From Kiritimatiellia bacterium (GTDB lineage Bacteria > Verrucomicrobiota > Kiritimatiellia > RFP12 > UBA1067): a stretch of DNA of 64,000 nt. Positions 51,114 to 59,629 of this stretch are shown piece by piece. A program made the translations under genes and the position numbers. Positions within the stretch are counted from its first letter, which is position 1; each line of letters starts with the position of its first letter. The notes below the pieces were generated by a model that worked only from the letters and a program-made list of their open reading frames with translations, ran no database searches and had not been told where the DNA came from. The stretch is from assembly GCA_017403825.1 (NCBI GenBank), contig JAFRDO010000091.1, positions 47,497 through 111,496 of the forward strand, in the 5' to 3' direction.

Positions 51114-51878
51114 ATGCTTGAAATTGCGATATTGAGCGTGCTGCAGGGAATCGCGGAGTTCCTGCCCATCTCCAGTTCAGGGCATCTAGTTCTCGGCAAG
51201 ACGTTCCTAGGGCTCGGCGACGTCGGCATGCGCCTCGACATATTCCTGCACGTCGGAACGCTTGTCTCCGTATTCGTGTTCTACTTCTCCGTGATCCGCC
51301 GGATCGTCACGCACATGGAATGGCCGTACGTCGCCAAGGTCGCATTGAGCGCCATACCCATCGGCATAGTCGGCATTCTGTTCAGGCACAGACTGGCGGA
51401 CGCGTTCGCGTCGCCGGCCTTCGTCGGCGGTGCGCTTATGTTCACCGGCAGTGTGCTGACGCTGACGCGCTTCCTTCCGAAAGGCGACCGCGACGTCTCG
51501 TTTCTGCGCGCGTTCCTGATGGGCCTTGCGCAGGCGGTCGCGATACTGCCCGGCGTGTCGCGTTCCGGCATGACGCTTGCAGCCGCCCGCGCAACGAAAG
51601 TGGACGGAGAGAAAGCCGCCGAGTTCTCGTTCCTGATGTCCGCTCCTCCGATCGCGGGCGCGGCGATTCTCGAGACGCTGAAGGCGTTGCGTGAAGCGGA
51701 GCCGGCAGCGGCTGCGACGGAGACTTCCTGGGGACTGTGCATCTTCGGCGCGATAGTGGCTGCTATCGTCGGCTGGTTCGCGCTGAAGGTGCTTGTCTCG
51801 TCCTTGAAGGGCCGCTGGTTCTGGCTCTTCGGCCCATACTGCCTCGTTGCCGGACTGCTGACGGTCCTGTTCGCGTAA
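51114..51878 (+). CDS. uppP: Undecaprenyl-diphosphatase
   Basis: This 254-residue membrane protein of the BacA/UppP family has the two signature motifs GIAEFLPISSSGHL and PGVSRSGMT with the catalytic Glu, His and Arg, and about seven hydrophobic helices. It dephosphorylates undecaprenyl pyrophosphate to recycle the lipid carrier for peptidoglycan and surface glycans. It ends the pfp-rpoN-nadK-kinase run and meets the next gene tail to tail with a 22-base gap. Confidence 0.95.
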   Translation: MLEIAILSVLQGIAEFLPISSSGHLVLGKTFLGLGDVGMRLDIFLHVGTLVSVFVFYFSVIRRIVTHMEWPYVAKVALSAIPIGIVGILFRHRLADAFASPAFVGGALMFTGSVLTLTRFLPKGDRDVSFLRAFLMGLAQAVAILPGVSRSGMTLAAARATKVDGEKAAEFSFLMSAPPIAGAAILETLKALREAEPAAAATETSWGLCIFGAIVAAIVGWFALKVLVSSLKGRWFWLFGPYCLVAGLLTVLFA

Positions 51879-51900
51879 GCGGGCTTCCGCCACGTTTTCG

Positions 51901-53319
51901 TCATTCGGCGGCGTTCGCCTTTGCCAGTTCCTTGAGCTGGCCGACCTGCGCGGCAACGAGCTTGTCGCCGGTATGCTCGGCATAGCGCGAGGACAGCCCT
52001 TCGTAGCCGCCCTCGTGATGGGCCTTGGTCGACGGAATGTACCCTTCGCTGCCGTTGGTGAGGCAGGTGACGACCGTCATGCGGAACGGCGACTGCGCCT
52101 TGATGTCGCGCCCGATGTCCACAAACGGCTCGCAAGGCAGGCCGGCGAACGCAATCGTTTCGCCAATGGCGACGGACGATACGAGCAGGTCGAAATGGTC
52201 GGGACCGTCCTTCAGCTTGCGGACGCGCGATCCCTTGCCGACCAACGTCTTGATTTCCATCGCGCCAAGCGGAATCTCATCCTTGCGCCCGGCGTCATAC
52301 AGCTCCACCCACTTGATCTCGTCGGCGGTCGGCACATTGGCAGGCATCGCATATGCCTTCACCTCGCCGCGCACGGTGCCGGCAGGCACCTCCTCGCAGA
52401 TGTCCCACACGGACATCGCCGCGCCTGCCACGGCGTGCCCCATGAATTCGGCGATGGCCTTGCTCCTACCTTCCTTCCTCGCCGGGTAGAGCGCGGCGCG
52501 GGCCGGCGATGGAAAGCGCTTGTGGTGATTCACGTCGCCCTGCGCACCGTTGAGGAACAGGCACTTCACGCCGCCGCCGATGCCGTTTTCGAACGTCGCG
52601 CGCACGACGCCAGGCCAGTCGGCGGAATACTTCGTGCCACCGATGGTGTCGGGGTGGGTACCGAAGTTGATAATGGCGATGTCAGGCGCGCCGGTGCGCT
52701 TGAACCGGATCAGCTGCAGCGTCTCGTCGGGCGTGCCGAGCGGACAGTCCACGTTGGGGTTCGTCAGCCCGGGGTTCGTGCGGACCGAGCCGTCCTTCAT
52801 GCGATAGCGCCTGATGAACGAGACGTCCTTGCATTCCGTCCTGGCGATGGAGATCGTCGCCGGCGCCATGTCGTCGAGCGCGAAGCATCCGATGTCGGCG
52901 AGTTTCGCGATGCGGATGTCGGCAAAAAGGCGCACGAGCCTGTTCTGCTCCTCGGAGTAGTATTCGCGCGGCCAGTCGGTGGCACCGGTATGCGTATGCG
53001 TGGAGTGCACGAAGATGCGGTCACGCGGAATGCCGGTGGCGGCGGTGATCGCCGGGAACGCCTTCTCGAAGAACGGATTTGTGAGATGGACGTCGTCCAC
53101 GGAATAGATCAGCGCGGAGTTCGTTCCGTCCGAGACGGCGACGCATTCTATCACCAGCGGATCTAGCACACCGTCCGCTATGCGCATATTGAAATAGCCC
53201 GGAATTGGAATGCCGAGCGGCGGCGTTACGTCGACGCGGGAGAACCCCGCCTTGAACTCAGCGTTGAGTACGAGTCCGGCGAATGCCACGGTCGCTGCGA
53301 GCAGAACTTTTGCCTTCAT
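51901..53319 (-). CDS. Secreted neutral/alkaline ceramidase-like hydrolase
   Basis: This 472-residue protein has a signal peptide (KAKVLLAATVAFAGLVLNAE). The N-terminal ceramidase-type domain contains GFSRVDVTPPLGIPIPGY, VHSTHTHTGA (His residues for zinc), FGTHPDTIGGTKYSADWPG and LFLNGAQGDVN. Neutral ceramidases hydrolyse N-acyl bonds of sphingolipids, but many bacterial homologues are uncharacterised and may act on other amides. The C-terminal beta domain of true ceramidases seems to be missing. It has its own promoter and an AAAGGAG site, and is probably exported. Confidence 0.82.
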   Translation of the reverse strand: MKAKVLLAATVAFAGLVLNAEFKAGFSRVDVTPPLGIPIPGYFNMRIADGVLDPLVIECVAVSDGTNSALIYSVDDVHLTNPFFEKAFPAITAATGIPRDRIFVHSTHTHTGATDWPREYYSEEQNRLVRLFADIRIAKLADIGCFALDDMAPATISIARTECKDVSFIRRYRMKDGSVRTNPGLTNPNVDCPLGTPDETLQLIRFKRTGAPDIAIINFGTHPDTIGGTKYSADWPGVVRATFENGIGGGVKCLFLNGAQGDVNHHKRFPSPARAALYPARKEGRSKAIAEFMGHAVAGAAMSVWDICEEVPAGTVRGEVKAYAMPANVPTADEIKWVELYDAGRKDEIPLGAMEIKTLVGKGSRVRKLKDGPDHFDLLVSSVAIGETIAFAGLPCEPFVDIGRDIKAQSPFRMTVVTCLTNGSEGYIPSTKAHHEGGYEGLSSRYAEHTGDKLVAAQVGQLKELAKANAAE

Positions 53320-53351
53320 GACTTCCTAATCTCCTTTTGTTGTTTGGTCAT

Positions 53352-53357
53352 ATTATA
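53352..53357 (-). promoter_or_regulatory. -10 element of the ceramidase-like gene
   Basis: On the minus strand, TATAAT lies 32 bases upstream of ATG 53319, with AAAGGAG in between. A -35 hexamer is not obvious. Confidence 0.5.
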
Positions 53358-53386
53358 TAAAAAGCAGCAGCTCCGCCTGCACGGTA

Positions 53387-54007
53387 TCATGCCGATATCG
53401 CGGCGACGGCGGCGCGGAAGCGGCGCTTGGCAGAGGAGGAGTCTTTCTCCAGCTCCAGCACTATGTTGAAGGCCTGGGACTCCATAAGCTCGAAGAACAG
53501 CTCGGCGCAGACCGGCGGATCGACAGTCTTGCGGAGGGTGCCGTCCGCCACGCCCTCTGTCAGCAGCCTGTTGAACGCACGCACGAGTCCGCCGGTGAAG
53601 CCCGCGACTCGTGCGGACATGTCCTCGCCGGCCTTCACCATCGCGAAGGCGAAATTGAAGATGGCCAGCAGGAAGTCGCGCTGCGCGAACAAGCGGTCGA
53701 CGACGATGTCGCAGACCTCCAGCAGGCGTTCGGGCGCAGGCGCAGGCTTCGCGAGCGTGACGTTGATGCTGTCCCGCAGCTCGGAGAGGGCGCCGCCGAT
53801 GGCCTCGTCGAATATGTCGCGCTTGGTGCGGTAGTAGCGGTAGAGGGCGGTGCGCGGCACCCCGGTCGCCTTCGAGATGTCCTGAAGCGACACCTTGTCG
53901 AAGCCGAGACGCGCGAAGAGCTTCAGGGCGCGGGACGCCACAAGGCGCCTCCGACGCTCGGCCGCAGGCGACACCGCCGCGCCGTCTTCAGCACCGGTCC
54001 GCCTCAT
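53387..54007 (-). CDS. TetR-family transcriptional regulator
   Basis: The protein has 206 residues from ATG 54007, which overlaps the fabZ stop. The N-terminal helix-turn-helix is typical: LKLFARLGFDKVSLQDISKA, TGVPRTALYRYYRTKRDIFD. The C-terminal domain is divergent and would bind a small ligand. Being encoded directly behind fabH and fabZ in one operon, it is a good candidate for a lipid-responsive regulator of these genes (inferred); many TetR regulators sense acyl-CoA. No operator palindrome was pinned down at the fabH promoter. Confidence 0.88.
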   Translation of the reverse strand: MRRTGAEDGAAVSPAAERRRRLVASRALKLFARLGFDKVSLQDISKATGVPRTALYRYYRTKRDIFDEAIGGALSELRDSINVTLAKPAPAPERLLEVCDIVVDRLFAQRDFLLAIFNFAFAMVKAGEDMSARVAGFTGGLVRAFNRLLTEGVADGTLRKTVDPPVCAELFFELMESQAFNIVLELEKDSSSAKRRFRAAVAAISA

Positions 54008-54426
54008 TCCTCGACGAAGCACTTGAGCACGGCCTTGACGACCCTGTCGTCGCCGACAAAGCCCTCCGCGTCAAACGAATGGAACCGTCCGCGGCTGCGT
54101 ATCACCGACGCGCGCGTGACCAGCGTGTCGCCCGGCCTCACCGGACGCAGGAAGCGCACGTCGGAGACGGCCGCCAAGAGAAAGATCGGCACGCGATCGC
54201 CGAAGGACCCGTTCGCAATAACAGATGCGGCGCATACCTGGGCCATTGACTCGACGAGTATCACGCCGGGCACGATGGGATTGCCGGGGAAGTGTCCGCG
54301 AAAGAACGAGTTGCGTTCCAACGTGAAAGTGTATTCGCCTACGGCAGAGGCCGCGTCACTCGACACCAGCTTGTCGACGAACAAGAACGGCTCGCGGTGC
54401 GGCAAAAGCTCCTTTATGTCCTTCAT
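54004..54426 (-). CDS. fabZ: 3-hydroxyacyl-ACP dehydratase
   Basis: This 140-residue hotdog-fold protein has LLPHREPFLFVDKL at the start, and the catalytic segment GHFPGNPIVPGVILVESMAQ, whose His and Glu form the active site with the partner subunit. RPVRPGDTLV near the end is also typical. It dehydrates 3-hydroxyacyl-ACP to trans-2-enoyl-ACP. It follows fabH by 15 bases and overlaps the TetR-family gene by ATGA. Confidence 0.93.
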   Translation of the reverse strand: MKDIKELLPHREPFLFVDKLVSSDAASAVGEYTFTLERNSFFRGHFPGNPIVPGVILVESMAQVCAASVIANGSFGDRVPIFLLAAVSDVRFLRPVRPGDTLVTRASVIRSRGRFHSFDAEGFVGDDRVVKAVLKCFVEE

Positions 54427-54441
54427 TGTCTGTTTTCTCCG

Positions 54442-55425
54442 TCAAAGGTAAGGCCAGCGCGTGAGTATGCCACCGTAGGTGAGGCCAGCGCCAAAGCCGA
54501 CGAAGCAGACATTCATTCCTTCGCGGAGCCGCCCGGCGCGCACGGCCTCGTCCACCGCGATTGGAATGGACGCCGCCGAGGTGTTGGCGACGCTGTCGAT
54601 GTTCGTGAAGACCTTGTCACGCGATATGCCCAGGCGCTTCGCCGCGGAGTCGATTATCCTGATGTTGGCCTGGTGCGGCACGAAAAGGTCAATGTCGGAA
54701 GTGGCGATGCCGGCTTCGCCGCACAGCCGTTCGACGACATTCGGCAGGGCCTTGACGGCAAACTGGAACACCGGCTTGCCAGACATCTGCAGAGTCGGCG
54801 CCGGGCGCGGCCCTTCCGCGATGGGCGCGTGCGTGCCGCCCTCGCGCAGCAGGTGCGCGTAGCCGGTGCCGTCCGTCCTAAGATATGAATGGCAGACCCC
54901 GTCAACCCCGTCGTCGCAACACCCGACGACCGCCGCGCCGGCGCCATCGCCGAAAAGTATGCACGAAGCCCTGTCGTGCCAGTCTACGATGCGCGAAAGC
55001 GTCTCGGCGCCGATGACGAGCGCCTTCGTTGTCCCGGAATGAAGCGTGAGGTATCCGCGTGCCATCTCAAGCGCGTAGACGAACCCGGAGCAGGCGGCGG
55101 CCATGTCGAATGCGAACGCATTTACGCAGCCAAGCTCCTTCTGGACTATGCTGGCAGTTGAAGGAAGAAGATAGTCGGGGGAGCAGGTGGCGACCGCCAG
55201 CATGTCGATCTCGGACGCATCGATGCCGGCCGCCGCCAATGCCGCCCGGCCGGCGCGAACCGCCGACGTGACAGTGCTCTCGTCCGGCCCGGCCAGATGA
55301 CGGGAATGGATACCCGAATGGGCGAATATCCATTCGTCCGACGTGTCCAGCGTCTTCGCCAGATCCGCATTTGTCACTATCTTGGGAGGCAGATAACTGC
55401 CCGTTCCCAGAATCTTCAACGACAT
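54442..55425 (-). CDS. fabH: 3-oxoacyl-ACP synthase III
   Basis: This 327-residue thiolase-fold enzyme has active-site Cys in DMAAACSGFVYAL, His in VPHQANIRI and Asn in VANTSAASIPIA, plus GDGAGAAVV and a C-terminal GFGAGLTYG. The DEWIFAHSGI segment replaces the usual DEWIVTRTGI. It condenses an acyl-CoA primer with malonyl-ACP to start fatty-acid synthesis. The promoter is strong (TTGACG-N17-TAAAAT), and GGAGGG precedes the start. Confidence 0.95.
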   Translation of the reverse strand: MSLKILGTGSYLPPKIVTNADLAKTLDTSDEWIFAHSGIHSRHLAGPDESTVTSAVRAGRAALAAAGIDASEIDMLAVATCSPDYLLPSTASIVQKELGCVNAFAFDMAAACSGFVYALEMARGYLTLHSGTTKALVIGAETLSRIVDWHDRASCILFGDGAGAAVVGCCDDGVDGVCHSYLRTDGTGYAHLLREGGTHAPIAEGPRPAPTLQMSGKPVFQFAVKALPNVVERLCGEAGIATSDIDLFVPHQANIRIIDSAAKRLGISRDKVFTNIDSVANTSAASIPIAVDEAVRAGRLREGMNVCFVGFGAGLTYGGILTRWPYL

Positions 55426-55456
55426 CAGCCAATCCCTCCAAGATTACATTGCGACA

Positions 55457-55485
55457 TTTTATGATATTCTGTCGCTTTCGTCAAG
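55457..55485 (-). promoter_or_regulatory. Promoter of the fabH-fabZ-tetR operon
   Basis: On the minus strand, TTGACG (55480-55485), a 17-base spacer and TAAAAT (55457-55462), 31 bases before the fabH start. Confidence 0.7.
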
Positions 55486-55531
55486 TCGCTTCGCTGGTTT
55501 GCCCGAAATGCGGAACTCAGAGCGCAGAATA

Positions 55532-55540
55532 TGGTATAAT
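55532..55540 (+). promoter_or_regulatory. Extended -10 promoter
   Basis: TGGTATAAT 23 bases before ATG 55564, with the ribosome site AAGGGGGAG between. It diverges from the fabH promoter. Confidence 0.55.
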
Positions 55541-55563
55541 CCACGTTCGCAAGGGGGAGACAT

Positions 55564-56025
55564 ATGCACAAGAGACTTATCATGCAGATAATGCGCACCA
55601 TCGTGACGGTCATCGTCGTCAGCACCATGGCGGTGATGATCTTCTCGCTCCGCGGCGAACTCAACGAGGCAAAGGCGCGGCTCAGGGCCGCGAACGACCA
55701 GGACTGCGGCGTGTACGTACTGTGCCGCTTCGACCTGAAGCCCGACGCCGACATCGCCGACTACGCGGCGAAGACGCTCGCCGTCGTGCCGACGGTACGC
55801 GCCGAGGACGGCTGCCGCATGTACACGTTGCTGAAGGACGCGGCGACCGACTGGGACAAGCCGAAGCGCTTCGGCGAGCGCACGATGTGGATGCTCGAGA
55901 AATGGGATTCAATTGATGCGCTAAAGGCGCATCTCGACACGCCGCACATGAAGGCGTTCGGCCCGACTGTGCGACCGATGCGCACCTCCTCCACCTTCCA
56001 CGTCCTTGAAGCGGTCCGCCGCTGA
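55564..56025 (+). CDS. Membrane-anchored antibiotic-biosynthesis-monooxygenase-like protein
   Basis: This 153-residue protein has an N-terminal membrane helix (LIMQIMRTIVTVIVVSTMAV). After a short coiled stretch comes a dimeric alpha-beta barrel (ABM) domain with DGCRMYTLLKDAA and LEKWDSIDALKAHLDTPHMK, the conserved core of YgiN-like quinol monooxygenases. Soluble relatives oxidise quinols or degrade small electrophiles. Membrane tethering is unusual and suggests a substrate at the membrane. The following gene starts 9 bases downstream. Confidence 0.78.
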   Translation: MHKRLIMQIMRTIVTVIVVSTMAVMIFSLRGELNEAKARLRAANDQDCGVYVLCRFDLKPDADIADYAAKTLAVVPTVRAEDGCRMYTLLKDAATDWDKPKRFGERTMWMLEKWDSIDALKAHLDTPHMKAFGPTVRPMRTSSTFHVLEAVRR

Positions 56026-56034
56026 GGTCACGCC

Positions 56035-56604
56035 ATGTCTCAGGAATGGAACATACGCTCGCGCGGCCACTTCTGCTCGCTCTGCCAGAAGCCGCTCGTT
56101 GACAAGTCGCCGGTGGTTAGCGCACTGCGCGAGGTCGCCAACGGATACGAGCGGTTCGACTGCCACCCCGAATGCTGGAAGACAACACCTCGCGACTGGG
56201 AGCCCTTCTCGCTCTGGGACGGCGTCTACTTCGCTCCCGTGAAGGAAGCGAAGAAGGAGCCACTTAAGAAGGAAGACGCCGGCGAGCTCCTCCGGCAGCT
56301 CGTCACGCTCGACGACCCGGCCATGAAGAACGTGGTCTATGTCCTGGCCGTCATGCTAGAGCGCTCGAAGATACTCGTCGAACGCGACGCGAAGACCCTA
56401 GACGACGGCACAATCCGCCGCGTCTACGAGGACCGCCGCCAGGGCGACACCTTCGTCATACTCGACCCGCGCATCAGGCTCGAGAACCTCGCGGAAGTGC
56501 AGCAGCAGGTCGTGGCGCTCCTCTCCGGCACGAAGACGCTCGGCGAGGTGGCCGGAGAGGAAGAGCATGGCGAAAAGCCGGAAGCTCAGCCCGAGACAAC
56601 GTGA
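56035..56604 (+). CDS. Conserved hypothetical protein with N-terminal zinc-binding cysteines
   Basis: This 189-residue protein starts with HFCSLCQKPL and continues to RFDCHPECW, which together give a CxxC...CxxxC treble-clef-like zinc site. The middle is helical (LLRQLVTLDDPAMKNVVYVL, AVMLERSKILVERDAKT), and the C-terminus is acidic. It has the look of a small adaptor or regulatory protein. I recognise no named family. It overlaps the SNF2 gene by 38 bases, so the two are translationally linked. Confidence 0.7.
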   Translation: MSQEWNIRSRGHFCSLCQKPLVDKSPVVSALREVANGYERFDCHPECWKTTPRDWEPFSLWDGVYFAPVKEAKKEPLKKEDAGELLRQLVTLDDPAMKNVVYVLAVMLERSKILVERDAKTLDDGTIRRVYEDRRQGDTFVILDPRIRLENLAEVQQQVVALLSGTKTLGEVAGEEEHGEKPEAQPETT

Positions 56605-58882
56605 GGCCCTGAACGTCATCAGGGCCGGCAGGTTCTATCCGTGCCTAGTGCGCGAAAGCGACGGCTGGCACGCGCGCTGGCGCTCCGCCGGCGCCGCCGA
56701 CAGCGACTGGGTGGACGAATACGTGCGCGGCGCCGCCGTGACGCCGCTCACCGAAGACGCGGAGGACCAGCACCACGAGACGCTTCACGACGCATGGATA
56801 GCGGCCCTCAGGTCCCGCACCGGACTCGTCGTATGGGACGATGCCGAATGCGCCTCGTTTGCCGCCGAGCTGGAGGCATGGAGCGGCTGCGCCAAGAACG
56901 ACGAAGAAGCGCGGCAACGCATCGTCTTCACTTTCCAGGCGTCGTCCGACGGACTCTCCCTCTCCTGCGGCGTTCCGTCCGGACGCCGCGGGCTCCGGGC
57001 GCTGGGGCAGGCGACCTACGTCTGGGGTCCGCTGCGGGAGCTGCGTGCCGACGGACATGGTTCGCTTCGTCTCGCCCTTTCGCAGTCGGCTGCCGATGAC
57101 TTCTTCAGGTGCGGAGCGCGCGACCTTCGCGACGCCGGCTACGCGGTCGAAGGAGTGGACCTCGCCGCAACCGTTGACGCAAAGGCGGATGTCGGCGAAG
57201 ACGACGGCGCGACCGCGGCGGCCAAGCCGAAAATAAAGCTCACGGTGCGTGTCGCCGGCGAACCCGTCACGGCGGAAGAGATACGCTTCCTGCTCGACCA
57301 GGGCTCGTCGCTGGTGTTCTTTCGCGACCGCTGGATACGCGTCGACCGCGGCATATTGCGTGAGGCGCTTCGCGCACTGGAGAAAGGAACTGGCAAGAAG
57401 CAGAGCGAACTGCACTTCGCTCTCGGCCTCGGCCATGTCGGCGGACTTGAAATTTCCGAGGCCCGCGCGCACGGCGGGCTGCGCAACCTCCTCAATGACT
57501 TGCGCAGGCGCAGCGCCGCCGCACGGCCGGACGGCAAGGCCACGCCTGCGGCGGACGCGATACCTGGCTTCGAGGGCGAGCTGCGCGACTACCAGCGACG
57601 CGGCGTGGAGTGGCTCCGCTTCCTGACCGGACACGGCTTCGGCGCGCTGCTCGCGGACGACATGGGCCTCGGCAAGACGGTGCAGACAATAGCCTGGCTG
57701 CTTGCGGACGAACGCCGCGGCCCCGCCCTCGTCGTGGCGCCGCTCACGCTGCTCGCCAACTGGCGCCACGAGTTCGCAAGGTTCGCGCCTTCGCTCAAAG
57801 TCTACCTGCATCACGGCGACAGCCGACACATCGCCAGCGGCTTCCGCCGCGCGGTGGAATCAGCGGACGTAACGCTCACAAGCTACACGCTCCTCGTAAA
57901 GGACTACACGTTGTTTTCGGAAATCGAATGGGACGCGCTTGCCATCGACGAGGCCCAGTCGGTGAAAAACCCAGACACTCAGGCCGCCCGCGCCGTTCGC
58001 GCACTCACTCCGCCACGTCGCGTGGCAATCACCGGCACGCCTATCGAGAACTCCGCCGAGGACCTCTGGTCTATCGAGGAGTTCCTCAACCCAGGAATGC
58101 TCGGCGAGCGAAAGTCCTTCATGGAGCGCTTCGCGCGACCTATCGCCGCAGACGCAAGTTGCGCGGCGGGACGCCGCCTGCGCTACGCGCTGGAGCCGTT
58201 CGTGCTGCGCCGACTGAAGTCCGACAGCCGCATCGCGGCAGAGCTAGGTCCGAAACGCGAGATACGCGACTACTGCGAGCTCTCGCCGGAGCAGCGCGCC
58301 GAATACGAGGCGGAGCTGGCCGACTTCCGTGCGAAGGAGCACGCGCCCGGCGACGTCTTCGCGCTGCTCACGCGCCTGAAGCTCGTCTGCGACGGGGCAG
58401 GAAAGATCGCGCGGCTGTGCGACCTCCTGGAGGCCATCTTCGAGAGCGGGGAATCCGCGCTCGTCTTCACGCAGTACGCAAAGGTGGGCGCTGCGCTGCG
58501 GACTGCCCTCGCGGACCGCTTCGGGCGCAGCTTCCCGTTCTTGCACGGCGGGCTCTCCGCCGCGGAACGGGAGGCCGAGATCGCCCGGTTCGCCGCTGGC
58601 GGACCTACGGCGTTCGTCCTGTCGCTGAAGGCCGGAGGCTTCGGACTCAACCTTACGAAGGCGACGCACGTGATTCACTTCGACCGCTGGTGGAACCCGG
58701 CGGTGGAGAACCAGGCAACAGACCGCGCGCACAGGATCGGCCAGCCAAAGACGGTGTTCGTTCACCTCATGATCACAGTCGGCACGCTGGAGGAGCGTGT
58801 GGACGAACTGTTGGCGCGTAAGGCCCGCGTCGCCGGAGCGGTAATCACCGAGGCGGAATGGCTGGAGGCGGCTGGCGCATGA
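56567..58882 (+). CDS. SNF2-family DNA-dependent ATPase
   Basis: This 771-residue protein has an N-terminal SNF2-associated domain and a C-terminal SF2 engine. Motif I is LADDMGLGKTVQTIAWLLAD, motif II is DEAQ in LAIDEAQSVKN, followed by ITGTPIENS, LRRLKSDSRI, FLHGGLSAAERE and motif VI NQATDRAHRIGQ. It should translocate on double-stranded DNA without strand separation. It is paired by an ATGA overlap with a SWIM zinc-finger protein, an arrangement common in bacteria, probably as a remodeller at stalled replication or transcription complexes (inferred). Confidence 0.93.
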   Translation: MAKSRKLSPRQREALNVIRAGRFYPCLVRESDGWHARWRSAGAADSDWVDEYVRGAAVTPLTEDAEDQHHETLHDAWIAALRSRTGLVVWDDAECASFAAELEAWSGCAKNDEEARQRIVFTFQASSDGLSLSCGVPSGRRGLRALGQATYVWGPLRELRADGHGSLRLALSQSAADDFFRCGARDLRDAGYAVEGVDLAATVDAKADVGEDDGATAAAKPKIKLTVRVAGEPVTAEEIRFLLDQGSSLVFFRDRWIRVDRGILREALRALEKGTGKKQSELHFALGLGHVGGLEISEARAHGGLRNLLNDLRRRSAAARPDGKATPAADAIPGFEGELRDYQRRGVEWLRFLTGHGFGALLADDMGLGKTVQTIAWLLADERRGPALVVAPLTLLANWRHEFARFAPSLKVYLHHGDSRHIASGFRRAVESADVTLTSYTLLVKDYTLFSEIEWDALAIDEAQSVKNPDTQAARAVRALTPPRRVAITGTPIENSAEDLWSIEEFLNPGMLGERKSFMERFARPIAADASCAAGRRLRYALEPFVLRRLKSDSRIAAELGPKREIRDYCELSPEQRAEYEAELADFRAKEHAPGDVFALLTRLKLVCDGAGKIARLCDLLEAIFESGESALVFTQYAKVGAALRTALADRFGRSFPFLHGGLSAAEREAEIARFAAGGPTAFVLSLKAGGFGLNLTKATHVIHFDRWWNPAVENQATDRAHRIGQPKTVFVHLMITVGTLEERVDELLARKARVAGAVITEAEWLEAAGA

Positions 58883-59466
58883 GCAAGAAGAGATATCCAG
58901 TCAGGATACCGCGCTTCGCCGCCGGAATCCGCGCCCAGGAGTCGCGCACCGGAAGCGGACGCAGCTGGTGGGCGAAACGATGGCTCGAATCCATCGAGGC
59001 CATGCAGCTAGGCGCGCGGCTTGGCCGCGGACGCAACTATGCGCTCTCGGGTCAGGTGGTTTCGCTGCGCATCGAGGGTCCGCGCGTCACGGCGTCGGTC
59101 GTCGGGGCGCGTCCGGAACCGTACGAGGTGAACATAGTCTTCCGCACGCCCGACGATGCGGCGCACGGCAGGATCGTCGGGCGGATTCGCGCGGAGCCGA
59201 TGCACGTCGCGCGGCTGCTGGCGGACGACTTGCCGATGGAAGTCGAGGCGATGTTCCGAGAGGAAGGCTTGGACCTCTTTCCCGGCGGACGGCTCGCGCC
59301 GCGCACGTACGACGTGACGACAGCATGTTCCTGCCCAGACTACGCCAACCCATGCAAGCACGTCACGGCCGTTCTGCTGATCCTGGGCGAGGAAGTCGCC
59401 CGACGGCCCGCGACTCTGCTGGAGCTGCGTGGCATCACAGTCGAGGAGCTTGCCGATGAAGATTGA
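58879..59466 (+). CDS. SWIM zinc-finger protein, SNF2 partner
   Basis: This 195-residue protein starts at ATG 58879 in the ATGA overlap. The SWIM zinc finger is TTACSCPDYANPCKHVTAVL (CxC...CxH). The N-terminal part (SWWAKRWLESIEAM, LGRGRNYALSGQVV) is the conserved companion domain that accompanies SNF2 genes in many bacteria. SWIM fingers bind DNA or protein. It is presumably the targeting subunit of the SNF2 ATPase upstream. The stop overlaps the start of a 57-residue gene. Confidence 0.92.
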   Translation: MSKKRYPVRIPRFAAGIRAQESRTGSGRSWWAKRWLESIEAMQLGARLGRGRNYALSGQVVSLRIEGPRVTASVVGARPEPYEVNIVFRTPDDAAHGRIVGRIRAEPMHVARLLADDLPMEVEAMFREEGLDLFPGGRLAPRTYDVTTACSCPDYANPCKHVTAVLLILGEEVARRPATLLELRGITVEELADED

Positions 59467-59629
59467 GACGCCGATCCTGCGCCGCCTCGGGCCCGTGCCG
59501 TTCTGGCGCGGAGAGACGAAGTGCCTCGACGAGCTGGAGCGAATCTACCGCCGCGCGATTGCGGAAGCCGAGAAGGCCCTGGGGCCTCAGCGGATCCAGC
59601 AGGGGGAGATCCAGTTGCCCTCGGCGTAG
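59456..59629 (+). CDS. 57-residue protein following the SWIM gene
   Basis: ATG 59456 overlaps the end of the SWIM gene and opens a short frame with protein-like composition (ILRRLGPVPFWRGETKCLDE, then a helix ERIYRRAIAEAEKALG). Its placement as the third member of the SNF2-SWIM run suggests that it is a genuine small subunit. It overlaps the 3' end of the convergent tolB gene by 43 bases. The function is unknown. Confidence 0.5.
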   Translation: MKIETPILRRLGPVPFWRGETKCLDELERIYRRAIAEAEKALGPQRIQQGEIQLPSA